Shown: positions 1-12,912, counted from the stretch's first letter. The stretch: DNA of 64,000 nt from Piezodorus guildinii (GCA_023052935.1 CM041297.1:91791521-91855520), one strand, 5' to 3'. Numbers and translations: made by a program. The notes: generated by a model not told the origin, from the sequence alone.

Positions 1-454
1 TAAGAGATCATGATTATATGACCAATATTGTGTGCAATATGAAAATATTAGTAAGTACAATTAAAATACAGTTTTAATTGTATTTTAGAAACAGCTTTTA
101 AAATATAATAGAGATAATTGAATTCGAAATGTTAATATTAATTGACTATATCAAATGTTAAGATTAATATTGATTAATCTTGTTGAAGATATGTATATGA
201 TATTAAATTGTATTTTAGATAATTATTGAACAATCTGAAGATGAGGCAAAGAAATTACCTCGAAAAGTCATAATTAAGTTTTATTTATGTTATAATAAAT
301 AAAAATATAAAGAAAGAGAAGAGATAGTTCCAATTATTACATTCATAATTATATTTACTTATTTATAATAATAATTGATAATAAGAAGAATTTTATGTAA
401 TTTCATTTTATGTATTCAAATCCTTTTTCCTGATATATTTATTTTATGTTTCAG
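1..454. other. AT-rich flank, presumed intron
   Basis: No coding potential or repeat was recognised. It leads directly into the splice acceptor before the exon at 455 and is therefore probably intron of the same gene. Confidence 0.4.
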
Positions 455-625
455 GCGAGTTAGAAGCAGCTCGGATTTTGTTTACAGTAGATATAGGCAC
501 GGGACAGGGAGGGGAGCAGGCTACTTGCCGGAAGAGGAAGGGATTTACGAGTCTGCGGACCAGGACAGGGTTTCAGTTCAGCCGAGGGAAGCTCCTTACA
601 ATGCAGACACACCTGATAGTGAAAG
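455..625 (+). CDS. Internal coding exon of an unidentified gene (acidic C-terminal region)
   Basis: This 171-nt exon has a T-rich tract ending in TTTCAG before it and a GTAACT donor after it. It is far richer in G and C than its surroundings. Only one frame is sensible: it begins with one base of a split codon and encodes about 56 residues starting RVRSSSDFVYSRYRHG, then a Gly/Arg patch and an acidic PEEEGIYESADQD stretch. It ends in two bases (AG) of a codon. The exon at 5526 begins with T, completing a Ser codon, so the phases match. No membrane segment or enzyme motif is visible; it looks like a flexible cytoplasmic or nuclear tail. I do not recognise the family. Earlier exons must lie before the window. 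Confidence 0.65.
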
Positions 626-2964
626 GTAACTATCTACTCATAATAATTTTTTTTTAAATTAAAATTCCTCTTAAAATAGTAGGGATTAGTCACGTTTTAT
701 TAATTTTCGATTAAGTTTGCTTACTCATACATAAACAACTTATTAATTTCAAACTTCGGCAACATCTTCAATAATTAGATTATTAGATCCATTTTTTTTT
801 TTTTTTTGTTCATAAATATTAACTATATTTAGTTTCATAAAAATTACAAGTTGAGGCTAATACAATTTTTATTAATTAATAGTCCAGACCATGGTAACCG
901 AGCGTTTGGGGTAGCACCCTGGCACGCTTGAATCAGAAACGGAATCATTGAAACTTGAAAGCTTATTTCTAAAGATATTAATTTGTTCTTTAAATCAGAT
1001 TATGAATTATAGTTACTATAAATTGTTCCTAATATTTAAAGACATTATTTAATTGTATAGTTGCATCAAATGTAACGATCAATCAATACAATCATATATG
1101 AGGTGCTTGTTTAAGCACCTTAGGATGTAACAATAGAGAATATGGGTAATCTTGTTTTGTAATCCATTTTTCATGTATACTAATTATTACTAGCAATTGT
1201 GACTGTCTTAGTTATTTTATTGATTTTTTTGAATTAATAATTTTTATTTTATAATGTGGGGTCACATTAAAATCTAATCCGAAATGCATATATCTATTAT
1301 TTTTTTTATTATTTAAGTGTTTATATAAATGCTTTCAGTTACCTATATATCTGTTTTTATAGAATTTAGTTTATAATGCAATAATATATGAAGAAGACTG
1401 GAAATTAAAAAAAACAAAAAACGAGGAATAAGTGCATATACTTTTTCCTAGCATCTTAAAACGGGAAAGAATTTACTTTCCTTATTTTATTTTTTTCCTG
1501 TCCTTTTCATTTTTTTTAAATAATCAATTTGTTTTCTTATTATGTTAGTAGATGATCAAAATGTTAAATGATTAAAATTATCTTAGATTAATTAATAATC
1601 ATACTAATACATTTATGATTTTAATTATTTTGTTGTTTCTTCTTTCAAAGTAATGTGTATAATAATGTATTATTTATGTCAATGTTTATTCTATTCTATG
1701 TAAAAAAAGAAAAAAAAAAAGAAAGAAAAGTATATTAATTGGCCATATTGTATTTTTTTTTCTATCACCTTGAGGAAAACATTGAATAAAAAACAACTAT
1801 AAAACGGAAGGTTGAATGTTGAAACTTATAAAATAAAATATGGTGTCCCTAAAACTCGTTTCATCTAAGACAAAAATATATGAAAATTAATTTACAAGCC
1901 ATTTATTAATATTCTAGCATTATCTATTTTTTAAAATTGGTTTTTGGGTTCCAAACAACCATGAATTCCTTTTAGAATTTTTACAGACATTTGCATGATT
2001 TATATCAGCATAAACCTAATTATTCAGAACCTTACCCGAGGAGGAAGAGAGGGATTAAAACTAACTTCTTTTTTTTAAGTTCTATTATGGATGGTTTCTT
2101 GAAGATTAACTGAGAAAATATGTTCAGATTCTTAAAATTCTATAAGTATACTTTTTCTCCATTTTGTACATTTTAAACCTGCCCTATAATGGTTTTCATT
2201 AACCTGTTTTTGTTTTGTTTTCTTAAATTTCATTCTTTTGATCTATTTCATATAAATTTCTAATTCTATATTTGAAAATTAAAAGATGTTTGCTTTGGAT
2301 AAATGAAATAATTGAATTCTATCATTTTTAAAGTGTCTTGTCGTTGGCTATTATTGATTTCAGCAATTGACCATCTACTAACATCTAATATAATTAATGA
2401 TATATTTTAAAATTTAATGTATATTTTAAATAGGATATGCTTCTTTCAAATGCAAATAAGCAGAAATATCTTATTTAGGTTTATAATTTAATGTCCCCTT
2501 TACAAATTTCTTATATTAAGTGTGTATAGTTCAAAATGCACTTTGGAATATTGCAATTCAAATGATAACATACATTTTTTTAAACTTATATTATGATTAT
2601 TCATTTGCACTAATTATTTTGTTTGTTTTTATTTAATCCAATACATTTTTTTTATCAAAGCATTAAATTGAAAAATATAACATAAATGAACAGTTTATTG
2701 GGTGTAGTAATGAATAGATAAGATTTTCGCAGTCTTTCATGGTTGATTTTACATGGTATTTTATGAGTTCTATAATTGAATATTAAAAACTTCTTTCTTA
2801 AAATTAAAATATTCCATTTTATTATTTGGTTTATTCTCAACTCGATTGTGTTATTGTATTTTTTTTAATTAAATAAAAATCTCACAAAAAAAATCTTGAC
2901 TGAGTAGAATTTCAGTTATTTCATGTTTTATTAAAAACTATCAAGAGGCAATCCATTCGAAAAC
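626..2964 (+). other. 5' part of the 4.9-kb intron
   Basis: AT-rich sequence with poly(A/T) runs and no open coding stretch. One small inverted repeat with 8-bp arms (AGGTGCTT and AAGCACCT, about 1101-1120) is visible. Nothing else was identified. Confidence 0.5.
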
Positions 2965-3405
2965 ATCTAGACCAATGGTTCCCTTCAAAATGTGTTTGCG
3001 GAAACCTTCATCCAATCAGTATAATGGCAAGACCCTCCAAAAATAAAAATAAAAAAATCCCTTCCAATACTCAAAAAAAAGTACCATTTAATGAAGTGGC
3101 GATTATACTGGTCTAAAAATAAAGAATAACCTAGACCCAAGTTCTGAGAGCTAACTACAATCCACAAAACATTATCCTCTGTGAATTATTAAAATTTATA
3201 ACTATAATATAGGTACCTTTTTACTACCAGGTACTGGACACAATTCAATAGATCTATGCAATGCCTAAGTGATTCTTGTTTGTTTAAGTGCCAAGGCTTC
3301 ACAAATATTTTTCATTAAGGTAATTAAAAAAATATATTTTTTTTTTGTCATCTCTCGGAACCCTAAGAGTCTGAGGATCATTTGGTGGGAACCACTGATC
3401 TGGAC
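2965..3405. mobile_element. hAT-type MITE with 8-bp target duplication
   Basis: A 425-bp non-coding element occupies 2973-3397. Its left end reads CAATGGTTCCC and its right end, reverse-complemented, CAGTGGTTCCC. The CAGTGGTTC terminal motif is typical of hAT transposons. The flanks are ATCTAGAC (2965-2972) and ATCTGGAC (3398-3405), an 8-bp target duplication with one mismatch, the length hAT transposases make. There is no transposase, so it is non-autonomous. It lies inside the intron of the gene at 455-5706. Confidence 0.8.
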
Positions 3406-4129
3406 TATCAAAGTTAATCTTTTTTTTTTAATTTGATTTTATTTGATTTTTTTATCAGTAGCACATCTTATGATATTGCTAGGTTTTTGTTTGAATTTGA
3501 TTTCTAACAAATTACTAGATTTAAAGAGAGATTTTCAGGTTATAACACAGGTTTTCAGCCGTGAAGCTGACTTAAAATTTCTGTTGAGTATTAGTCAGAA
3601 AAAAATTATTAGCCATAGTTTCTAATTCAGGATAAATTTTCCTAAAATAACTTGTCAAATAAACATGAAAAAAAAAAAAAAAAGGTTGAGTGGCAAAATT
3701 AATTGAAATTGGACCATTTTCAATGGGTTGAACCTCAATAAATTTAGAAAAATCTTAATTTTTTAGCTATTGTAATAATGCTTTAAAATTTAAAACTAGC
3801 ATTTTTCAATTGGGCTAACAATTTTCTGTTTGAAGTATATTATGAGTAGTATATTCATTTTAAGAATTTGTAGAAGTTGGATTAACCTACTCAAATTCAG
3901 AAGATACATTTGTTGAATAATATGATGTTGGCTTCTATCACCTTTTTTCGATATCATAGCCAGAGATGTTAAAAAAAAAAATAATAATAATAATAATAAC
4001 TAAAAAAAAAAAAATAACAAGAAAATGAAAAGCTTCTTTTATTTTACTTTTTTCTCTCATGAATTTCTTCAATATGAAGGTTTCCTCAAGCAGACTTCTG
4101 CCCCAGCAGAACCCACCACCTCCGCTCTC
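3406..4129 (+). other. Intron sequence, nothing identified
   Basis: AT-rich sequence with poly(A) and an (AAT)n run near 3980. Short open frames here are not convincing. Confidence 0.4.
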
Positions 4130-5290
4130 ATCTGACAGTCCTCCAGCAGCCATACTCACCACCACTTTATCCTTTCCTCTATCCTCCTCTTCTTATTCTA
4201 CCATTTTCCTTTCAATCCATAATTATTTTTGGTAAACGATAGTCTCCTATTTGTTTCATATGGCCGTACCATCTCAGTCTCCTTTCTTTTATCACCTCTA
4301 GGATACTTTGTTTTATTTCAAGTCTCTCTTATTGTGACATTTCTCCTCATCCTTTTAAGCCTCGATAGCCTATATGCTCTCTTCTAAACATCCATTTCTA
4401 CTGAAAGAAATTTTTTTCCCTGATCCATGCTGAGGTGCGATGTCTCCAAACCATACAGCATTATGCTTGCTACCAAAGCTTTTCATATCAGCTTTTTTGT
4501 TTTTATTAATATGTTACTGCTCCAAAGTAAACAGTTGTGCATTCCCACTGCTTTTTGTCCACTTTCCTTTTTCATCCTTTTTTGGTTTTCTGCATTTGCT
4601 CGACCATTACATTCAGTTATGGACCCCAAGAGAGAGAATTCTCAATTTGATCAACTGTTCAACTTTGCTGAGTTGTAGTGAATACACAGCATACTGAATC
4701 AATCCTGAAGAAAATTATAAAGAAACGAAAAAATGAAGATACTGCCAAATAAATGTATATAGCCATATTTCTTGTATTGAAATTGGTCTTGGAAATTTAT
4801 TAATTCAGCTTAGTCTTAATATATATATAGTTGTGCGAAATTCTCAGCAGTCCAAATGTATCCTTTCAAATCCACATTTTTCCAAAAAAGCTCTTGTAGC
4901 TAATGGGATGGTCTTCCTGCTTCCGAACCAATGCCCTTTTACTGTAAATTCTCTTTCGCCAAGCTAAGCTGAAAATTGTTTGAAATATGGTGTCCGTTAC
5001 ATTGGCCAATCTGTGGGACATTGCCCAATGCTGAAAAGGAGCATTCCATAGACAATGCTAAAGTCCCAAACCCATATATCATCGCGGCTAAAGGTTGCAC
5101 AATGTTGGATCTGTACTTTCTTCTTTGTCCGTACAGAATATTAATTTGGAGGCCTTCTTTCTGATAATGATCTATTATTTTTCTGATTAGGTAACTTATA
5201 TCCTTCTGATCTTGTGCCATTAGTACCTGGTCATCAGCAAATAATAAATGACCCAGGTTTTTTTTCCTCTTAACTCGACGCCCATTTCCT
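4130..5290 (-). pseudogene. Degenerate non-LTR reverse transcriptase fragment (RTE-like)
   Basis: Read on the minus strand, the sequence near 5245-5165 gives LLFADDQVLMAQDQKD followed by a segment ending GLQIN, the catalytic FADD block and following helix of a LINE reverse transcriptase. Near 4290-4200 it gives RWYGHM followed by RLPK, the C-terminal signature of RTE-like endonuclease-reverse transcriptases. Frameshifts and stops are frequent between these blocks. It is an old 5'-truncated copy lying antisense within the intron. The clade is inferred from motifs only; CR1/Jockey is an alternative. Confidence 0.65.
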
Positions 5291-5525
5291 CACATTTCCT
5301 TAATTACATTGTATGGAAGCTAATTTTTGTGAACCAAATAGCTGAGAAGTACCATTTAAAAATGTATCAATTTGAAATTACATTTCTAAATGCATTTTGA
5401 CTCATACACACCAAAAAAATTATTTGGGAGGATGTTTAGTATAAATAACCCCCTAATTAGATATTAGTGTTTACCCACTTCATTTGTTTATGGGGGTAAT
5501 GTTTCCGACGGGTAATGTCCTCTAG

Positions 5526-5706
5526 TGATGACTTTATTCAAGCTCAACAACGACTTCACCGATCGGCTAGCGACGAAGAAGAAGAAGATGGCGGTGAGGT
5601 GAGGGTGGAAGGAGATTCGTCACAACGTGAGGATTCCCCATCGCCTAGCAATGACCAATCAGCGCTCATCCCTCCGGGGCCCAAATATCCAGAATATAAA
5701 CACTGA
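5526..5706 (+). CDS. Terminal coding exon, acidic Ser-rich C-terminus
   Basis: The exon starts after an acceptor ending TCCTCTAG and completes the Ser codon begun by the exon ending at 625. It encodes DDFIQAQQRLHRSASDEEEEDGG at its start, then a Ser/Glu-rich low-complexity stretch, and ends in PPGPKYPEYKH before TGA at 5704-5706. An ATG at 5515 lies upstream of the acceptor and is not needed as a start. The composition suggests an intrinsically disordered, possibly phosphorylated tail. The family is not recognised. Confidence 0.65.
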
Positions 5707-5919
5707 CCAACTGTTAAGTCAATCCCTTCCTATACTATTAATATTTAAGGTGTTTTTAAATGTTTATTTACTTTTTTTTTTCTTTTCTATTTATAGTATT
5801 TTTGTCACGGATGCATTTTTATCATACAGCTGTTATATTATGAACGATTTAACTGATGCGTCATTTTAGAGAGAAAAGCTTTAAGATGTTTAGATCTATT
5901 ATTAGATTTAAGTGTTAAA

Positions 5920-5957
<38 letters not shown>
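5707..5957 (+). other. Probable 3' UTR start
   Basis: Non-coding AT-rich sequence after the stop codon, ending in a 28-nt poly(A) run directly before a candidate piggyBac-type element. No close AATAAA is seen here; a signal at 9802 may belong to the same transcript. Confidence 0.35.
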
Positions 5958-6754
5958 TTAGCCCATTCACTGCCATCTTTGATTGCCTGCCATACCAATA
6001 TGCGAAAAAGCACAAATTTTTATATTTTTCTTATAGTCAAAGGTCACCGAAATTTTTCAATTAATCCTGTACTCATTTTGATATTTTGTCGGAGGTGATT
6101 GGTAGATTGTGATGTTTAGGTACTGATTAGATTGATTTTAAAACATCATAAGTTCATCTAGTATTTATTATTTGTTATTAGCAATAATAAATACGTTGTA
6201 AAAAAATATTAATAAATGGCAAGAAAAAATCAATGTTATTTCAACGTAAATCAATAATAAAACTAATCAAAATCATCAACCATAGTATTAAATGTGATAA
6301 CCATAGGATGTGATAGATATTGATTTACATGAAAAAAATACCTATTAATAAATAAGAATCGAATTTACTAAAAAACAAGAAAAAATTATCATATTTTAAA
6401 CATTTAAGGACTATCTATTTCCATTTCCTAAAACTTTCATTATACCCGCAGTGGAAAACTGGTGTGAATGTGTACATGTATTAAAGTACAGGATTTAAAG
6501 AAATGTGGCACTAACACTTCAGTGATATGCTTCAATATGTGTCAATAAGTGCCAATTTTTTGTGATGTCATAACTTTTCAATTAGAATTAATTAAATTAT
6601 TTAAATGATTTTTAGTTAAACAAGCTCATCAGCATTTAGTTCAGTTTTGTTCTGTGAAACTCTGTTACTGGTGTATGATGAAAAAAAAAATCCATGGAAA
6701 ATATTACAAAAAAAATAAATAAAAAAATAATATATATATATATATTAAAAAAAT

Positions 6755-6802
<48 letters not shown>

Positions 6803-7591
6803 TATGACTTCTTTGAATGCAACAGAGCTCTTAATTTGAAAAAGAAAAAAATCAACATTATTTAGGAAACATTAACAATTTATACAGACAATTGAATACA
6901 GTAATAAAATAAATACAGACAGAAATATTGAAACATGTAAATAATTGCTTTTAACAACCAGTATTTTATGTTCAGTGCTAAGCAAAAAATATTTTTTTAG
7001 ATCATTTCATTCATTCCAACCATTTTTCAAAATTTTATTTGAATATTTAAACACAAATCTGAACCAAACATCATGATACATACTAATATGCTACCGGTCA
7101 TTAAGAGAATTTCGAAAGACATGCTGACATATATTAATTTTCTTTCATTCGTCATTATTATCTTAATCTGAGTTAAACTGAGGCATACCTGGGAATGAGA
7201 GGCTAGAAACAAGTTAAATGAAATAGCCAGGATAGGGATCAGGAATTGCCCATCAGAAATCTTTTCTGGAATGTAGCAGTCTATTTAACAACAATTAGAC
7301 TAACTGAAAAAGCTTTTCTTTGCTGTGATAATATATAAGCCAAGTATTTTGCCTTAAAAATGGAACCATTGGTAAAAATTATTAGTAATTTTATCAAAGT
7401 AATGCCTTTTGGAAACTTTGAACGATAACAACTGCATGATAAAAATTTTACTTATTAAAATTTAAAGGAAAAAAAAAGTTAAATGATAAAACAATCAGTA
7501 ACAAATAGAAAGTGACCTTAATACTGCTTTAGGGAAACATACTATTACTACAACACAAAGTGCATTACATTAACAGCACGGAGTGGGTTAA
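5958..7591. mobile_element. Candidate non-autonomous piggyBac-type element
   Basis: The left end TTAG + CCCATTCACTGCC and the reverse-complemented right end TTAA + CCCACTCCGTGC are imperfect inverted repeats next to a TTAA-like tetranucleotide, the target used by piggyBac transposases. About 1.63 kb lies between them, AT-rich, without transposase frames and with an (AT)n tract near 6731-6795. The left tetranucleotide is TTAG, so one mutation must be assumed. The assignment rests on the ends only. Confidence 0.4.
6731..6796. repeat. (AT)n microsatellite
   Basis: Nearly pure alternating AT, seen directly, interrupted by a short A-rich segment. Confidence 0.9.
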
Positions 7592-7954
7592 GCATTTTTT
7601 TTTTTTCTTATAGATCGAAAATAGTGATACTAGAATTAGAGAAATTTACTTCTTAACACATCCAAAATGCTATGAACTGTTTTATTTTACCTTTTTTTGT
7701 CTAATAGTTTTTGTGTGGATTGTAATACAACAAACATTCGGGTTTCCTAATTTGAAATTATGATAATAATTTTTGGAATTGTATTTCAGATTTAACTTAT
7801 AAAATAATTTAATTAAATTAAATTTCAGTAGTTTTTATTTTTTAAATATGATCGAATTTTCTTTTTAGGGACACCAGATAAATCAAAAGCCACTTAATCA
7901 TAAAAATTTCCAAGTGATTAAAATAATTCTAAAAAATATTAATTCCATTGCTTT

Positions 7955-7990
<36 letters not shown>

Positions 7991-10370
7991 AGTTTGATCA
8001 GAATAATCAAGAAATCTCTATAGACTTAAAGATTATGAGTTTGAGAATACGATAAATAAGTGGGTGATAATGGTATTTTTCGGCCTACTAAAAACTTCTA
8101 AGGATAAAGAAATTGGTGTTTAATGATTGATATATATAAGCAAGACTTTTTTTTTCTCCATCCAGTCATTATATAATTAATACCACATAACATATTTTTA
8201 TTTTATTTATGCTTTCTTAGATGCCTCATAAATGACTTGATTACTTACAATAATGGGCAATTAATTGCTTTTTTGAATGTGTTTAGGAAATCCACATTTT
8301 CAATAAAACTATATGGTTTTAGGTGTCCCAAATAAATCTTAGTCTGTATCTTTTAAATTCCTTGTTATGTAAATACACACACATGTAAACCATTAAAAAG
8401 GAATTTTACTGTGAAAATTCCTTTTTATCTATGATATCATTGTAGATCTATTTGTGTAGCTAAAAATATTGAATATTATATTGAATCGTCCAAACTTAAT
8501 ATAGCTATGTTATACATAAAACAGCTGTAAAACATTTTTAGACAAGCAATAGGAGCTGTTTCTTTTATAATGTTCACAGACTACACACCAATCTGTCAAG
8601 TGCAGTACTGATTTTTTGTATCTTGGAAGCAGTATAAATAATGCGATTTTCTGATATGGCCTAAAATTATGACTGTAAAAAAAAAAAATCATTGTCTTAA
8701 TTGTGAATGTTAATTATTTTTGCAATCATCTCAGTGGGGTTCATATAACTTTGATTTATCTTATCTTGTTATAAATTTATCACTCTTATTACTATGTATT
8801 TTTTATTTTCAGTTCCATCCGTGACAATTATGCTTTTAATATAACCATTAGTGCAGTGTTACTATCTTTATTTTAATGAGGGATGTATTAAAAATTATAC
8901 AATAGGAAATCTGTCAATAAATGTGTTGTTATTATTGTCAATATTAAAGTTTCAAATGTAAATAGTAATAGCATTATCTATTATTGCGAGTAAAATACAG
9001 GGAACCATTTTGATGGTCTCTAAAGAACTTGAAATAGTCGATGCTGTGTTGTTTCCCTTTCCTGATTCACAGTGAACTATTGTCAGTGTGTTTCCAATTG
9101 AAAAATATGTCATTCAATGCTTCCATAGACAATTTTATGTTGAAGGATGGAAGCCTGTGCATGAAAGTAATAAGTATGAGAGCTTCCCGCCCTCGTCTCA
9201 GTGTCTTAGTGACAGTGTGTTTGATTTTACAACGAGACTGTTCAAAGGTTTTGAAGAAAGTGAATAATTTGTGTAAGAACAAAAAAAAAAAAGAAAAAAA
9301 AAGAGAATTAAATAACCAAAATATACCGCTCAATTTTGCGATAGTTATTCTCAGTTCTTTCTGTTTAGACATAAAAAATTGTGCCGATTAAATAATGATA
9401 GATCGAGTTGGAATGGTATAGTTGTCGACAAGTGATGGTGAGAAGATTGTTTTGTGTGTTTGGAATGGCCTAATATCCATCAAATCTAATAAATCAGCTA
9501 AATGTGAAAAAAGTGAGACATTCTCTTTTATACATAAGTTAATTAAAAATGCTCAGTTATATAATAAAATATATACGTCTATGGCTAATGGACTTGAATA
9601 CGTAGAGTATCGTTTTAGATGAAAAAAATGTATGTTAAAAAAAAAAAATTAAAGAAAAAAAAAGAGGAATTAAACTGGTAAAAGTATGTTGGTGCATGTT
9701 GCCGAACCGTCATGTTTTTTCAGTTTACTATATCTTTTTTACATTGTATTTTGTTTATCCTTATAAATAATGGATCGTTGTTGTGTTAAATATAATTCTT
9801 CAATAAAATGAAACACATTGTTTCAATAATATTTAGGAGTTTTATTTGTAAAAACTAGGGAAAGAAAATTTTTAAAAATTTGAAAATGTAGCAATATACA
9901 CTATCCAAAACATTGACTATGCTTTGGTGGAACTCCCTTAATGAGTTTATTATGATTTTATATTATTCAAATTATATCAATTGTTAAGTATATTTATTAG
10001 TTTAATATTGTTTTCCAAAAGTTTATCATAGATATACTTAATCAACTTCAACGATATTCTAAATAATAATTGGTTATATTAGGGTTTATAAATGTGTTCT
10101 TTCAAGAAGTTCTATATTTTTGTGAAGCACAAACACGCTGCTGAAAAATTAAAAAAGGAAAAAAAAATCAAAATTTTATTAATTTTTTTAACTTAGATTG
10201 CACAGTTCATGTTAAAGTCCTTGTTCATTCTGAAGATTTTATTAGTTATGTTAAAACTCAGTATTTGAAAGAATTTAAAAATTAAAATAAAAAAATGTTG
10301 ATGTAATATAAAATAAAATTCTGTCAATTTAAATATATCATATTCCTGTAAGTCTTGGGATTCACTTGTG

Positions 10371-10374
<4 letters not shown>
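7592..10374. other. AT-rich region, possible long 3' UTR
   Basis: No conserved coding frame. Two overlapping open frames on opposite strands near 9041-9391 are not supported by any motif. A poly(A) run lies at about 7961-7988. Confidence 0.35.
9802..9807 (+). promoter_or_regulatory. Candidate poly(A) signal AATAAA
   Basis: AATAAA lies in an otherwise single-copy-looking stretch and could end the 3' UTR of the gene whose coding part ends at 5706. The distance (about 4.1 kb) makes this tentative. Confidence 0.2.

Positions 10375-10450
<76 letters not shown>
10375..10450. repeat. (AT)n microsatellite
   Basis: About 75 nt of alternating AT with one interruption at the left. Confidence 0.9.
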
Positions 10451-10466
<16 letters not shown>

Positions 10467-11355
10467 GTATGTATGTTTGTATGTTGTTTTAGATATAACA
10501 TTTTTATTCATTTATTTTAAGAAAGAAAAAAATTATTTCTTTTTTTTATAAAATAATAGTAATTATTCTAGAATTTCAGTGTACATATAAAATAGGCGAT
10601 TGAATGTTATTAATGGAATGAGTACAGAGGTCTCACTGCCTGTAATGATAAATACATTACAATATAATTTATAATTAATGTTTGTATATGATGTTAAAGT
10701 TTTTATGTTGATACCACCTCAAATGGAAGGTAATGGGTTGTTGTGGGTGTTCACGAGTTCATTATTCTGATAGTCCTTGCATTCATTTATTTTTCTCCTG
10801 TCAATAATTATGAAATTTGAATAAATATGTTGAAAATATCTTCTTTCTTTCTTTTTTTTTTTTTTTTTTTTTGGTTTATGATCTGAAATTTCAGACAGGT
10901 AATGTTTTTCGCTAATTATTAAATGAATACTATTATAAAATTTATTGTAAACTTTAATGTTTATCAAGATTTTTACTTTTATGAAATGGGAGAAAATATA
11001 TTTGGACAAGGATTATCATCATACTTCACCAAAATTCCATCATAGTTGTTTCATATAGCTTTAAGTTAAAATACTTATAGTTAACTTAATGAAATTATTG
11101 TAAGGAATTGTAAATATGTATACAAGTAAGTTATTACAATGAAAGATATAAAGAATAATAGTGTTTTTCTTTTTTCATTATCTTGTCTTGTTCCTATTCT
11201 CCTTTCTTTTTTTTTTTTTTTTCTCTTTTTTGCATGTTTTGATTAACCAAACAACCAACCTGTTTTTATCACACTCGTTTTTCATTGAAACTATGTTAAT
11301 ATTCAATATTATTGACCTCAAGTTGATGTCAAATGCAGTGCCAGGTTTATAAAGT

Positions 11356-11360
<5 letters not shown>
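10451..11360. other. AT-rich spacer
   Basis: Contains poly(T) runs near 10851 and 11205. No gene or repeat family recognised. Confidence 0.4.

Positions 11361-11404
<44 letters not shown>
11361..11404. repeat. (TA)n microsatellite
   Basis: Alternating TA adjoining the 3' side of the mariner relic. Confidence 0.9.
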
Positions 11405-11407
<3 letters not shown>

Positions 11408-12275
11408 TATTGACCATTATTTAATATGGCTTTTTCCCATCTTTTCACTAACAGCATGATGCCATGCTCATAGAATATCTGGAGTTTATTGTTCAAAAAC
11501 TGATCCAAGTGATTTTTTATGTCCTCTTCCTTTTGGAATTTCATCCGATCCCTGGAATTCTGCAGACCAAAATCAGTGGTAGACATGAGTTAGATCTGGT
11601 GAATAGGGAGGATTGGCAAAAGACCCTATTGAAGGTTCAATAATTTACTGTGAGTGACCAATGAGTTGATCCAATTTTGTTAATTGTGAGCAGAATTGAG
11701 TTGAATCAATAATTTATCCTGATGGCAATAGCTCATAGAAAATAACACTCTTGAAATCCCACATATGGAATGCATTTTCTTTGGGTGCAATCTCGGTCCC
11801 CAGTATTTTCTACTGACTTGACTATTGTAAAATATCCATTTTTCATCTCCTGTTATCAATTTTTTCAAAAATGGGTCGTTTTGTTGCTGTTACACATAAA
11901 TCACAAACAGAAATGAGTGTTGCCAAGTTGACTTCAGTTACAGAGTAAGGAACCCAAGCATTAAGCGTTTAGGGCCATGGGAATCTCTCCCACTTTGGGG
12001 TTGGAATTTGATCAACAATGGCCTTAACATTGTTCATTTCAATTTCATGTGGTAGACCAGAATGTTGAGTATCATTGATTTCAAAATTTCCGAATGTTAT
12101 TTTGCAAACCAATCTGTGTTCTGTTAATACATCATTCCTATAAACAGTGCAAATTATTCCATGAGCTTCTGCAGCACACTTACCTTTTTTAAAATAATAC
12201 AAACAATTTGAAAATAATGAATGATATATTCTTTCATATTCACAGTGCAATATCAAACACAATATTAAGAGTTAA
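11405..12275 (-). pseudogene. Mariner-type (DD34D family) transposase relic
   Basis: Minus-strand fragments are collinear with a mariner transposase. Near 12205-11990 there is an N-terminal helix-turn-helix-like block containing YYFKKGKCAAEAHG and VYRNDVL. Near 11865-11810 there is KKLITGDEKWIFY, containing the first catalytic Asp of the TGDE motif. Near 11510-11420 there is the C-terminal block FLNNKLQIFYEHGI followed by KRWEKAI. The frames are broken and the middle, with the other two catalytic Asp residues, is not readable. Terminal inverted repeats could not be placed. It is an ancient dead copy. Confidence 0.75.
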
Positions 12276-12912
12276 CGGATATAGTTGATGAAATATTACC
12301 AAGAGGATAAATAATCCATCTTAAAGATTAATTCATCAGATAAGAAGTATATCATAGTGACATAAAAATAAACAGAAACACCGAAAGGACTTATTTGCCT
12401 ACCCAAAATATACATTACCCATCTTAAACATGAAGTCTCCACCTAACTAAGAAATGACATTAGTACTGTAAAAATACAACTGAATGCACTGGTATATTTT
12501 TTGTTATAATTTAACTGATCTGGAAAAAAAAATAATAAAAAAAATAGCTATCCTCCAATTTTCTGTGCAAAAGAAATACTTAAAAGAGTTTTAATAGGTG
12601 TCAGAAAAAAACACAGAAAAAATTGTAATCAGCTCATCACATTTTTGCAGTAAAAACGTAAGTATGTAGAAATAGTGTCTTTTCAGTGTATATTATATTT
12701 ATTTTTATAATTTATTCTTCTCAACAATAATTTTACCATAAAACTTAATTATGTCATTTCAAACCATAGGATTATCAATATGATAACAAATAGACATGAG
12801 AATTAAGGAAAATGGTAAATTAAAAATAATCAAACTCTTGTGATATAGAATGAAAGTGAAGTAAATAAAATCACGAAATGATTGTTATCAGTGTTGTGAT
12901 TATTGTCAGAGC
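12276..12912. other. Spacer, nothing identified
   Basis: AT-rich sequence with short poly(A) runs and no recognised element. Confidence 0.4.

Noticed and set aside
1101..1120. Short hairpin AGGTGCTT/AAGCACCT as a possible Helitron end
   Set aside because: No CTRR end or TC start could be placed around it; 8-bp inverted repeats are expected by chance.
4427..4697. Hydrophobic plus-strand frames resembling membrane proteins
   Set aside because: They overlap an antisense LINE fragment and have no independent support.
9041..9391. Overlapping open frames on both strands
   Set aside because: No motif, splice site or start context favours either; composition fits a non-coding, possibly UTR, region.
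10193..10501. Open frame of Ile-Tyr repeats on the minus strand
   Set aside because: It is the translation of an (AT)n microsatellite, not a protein.
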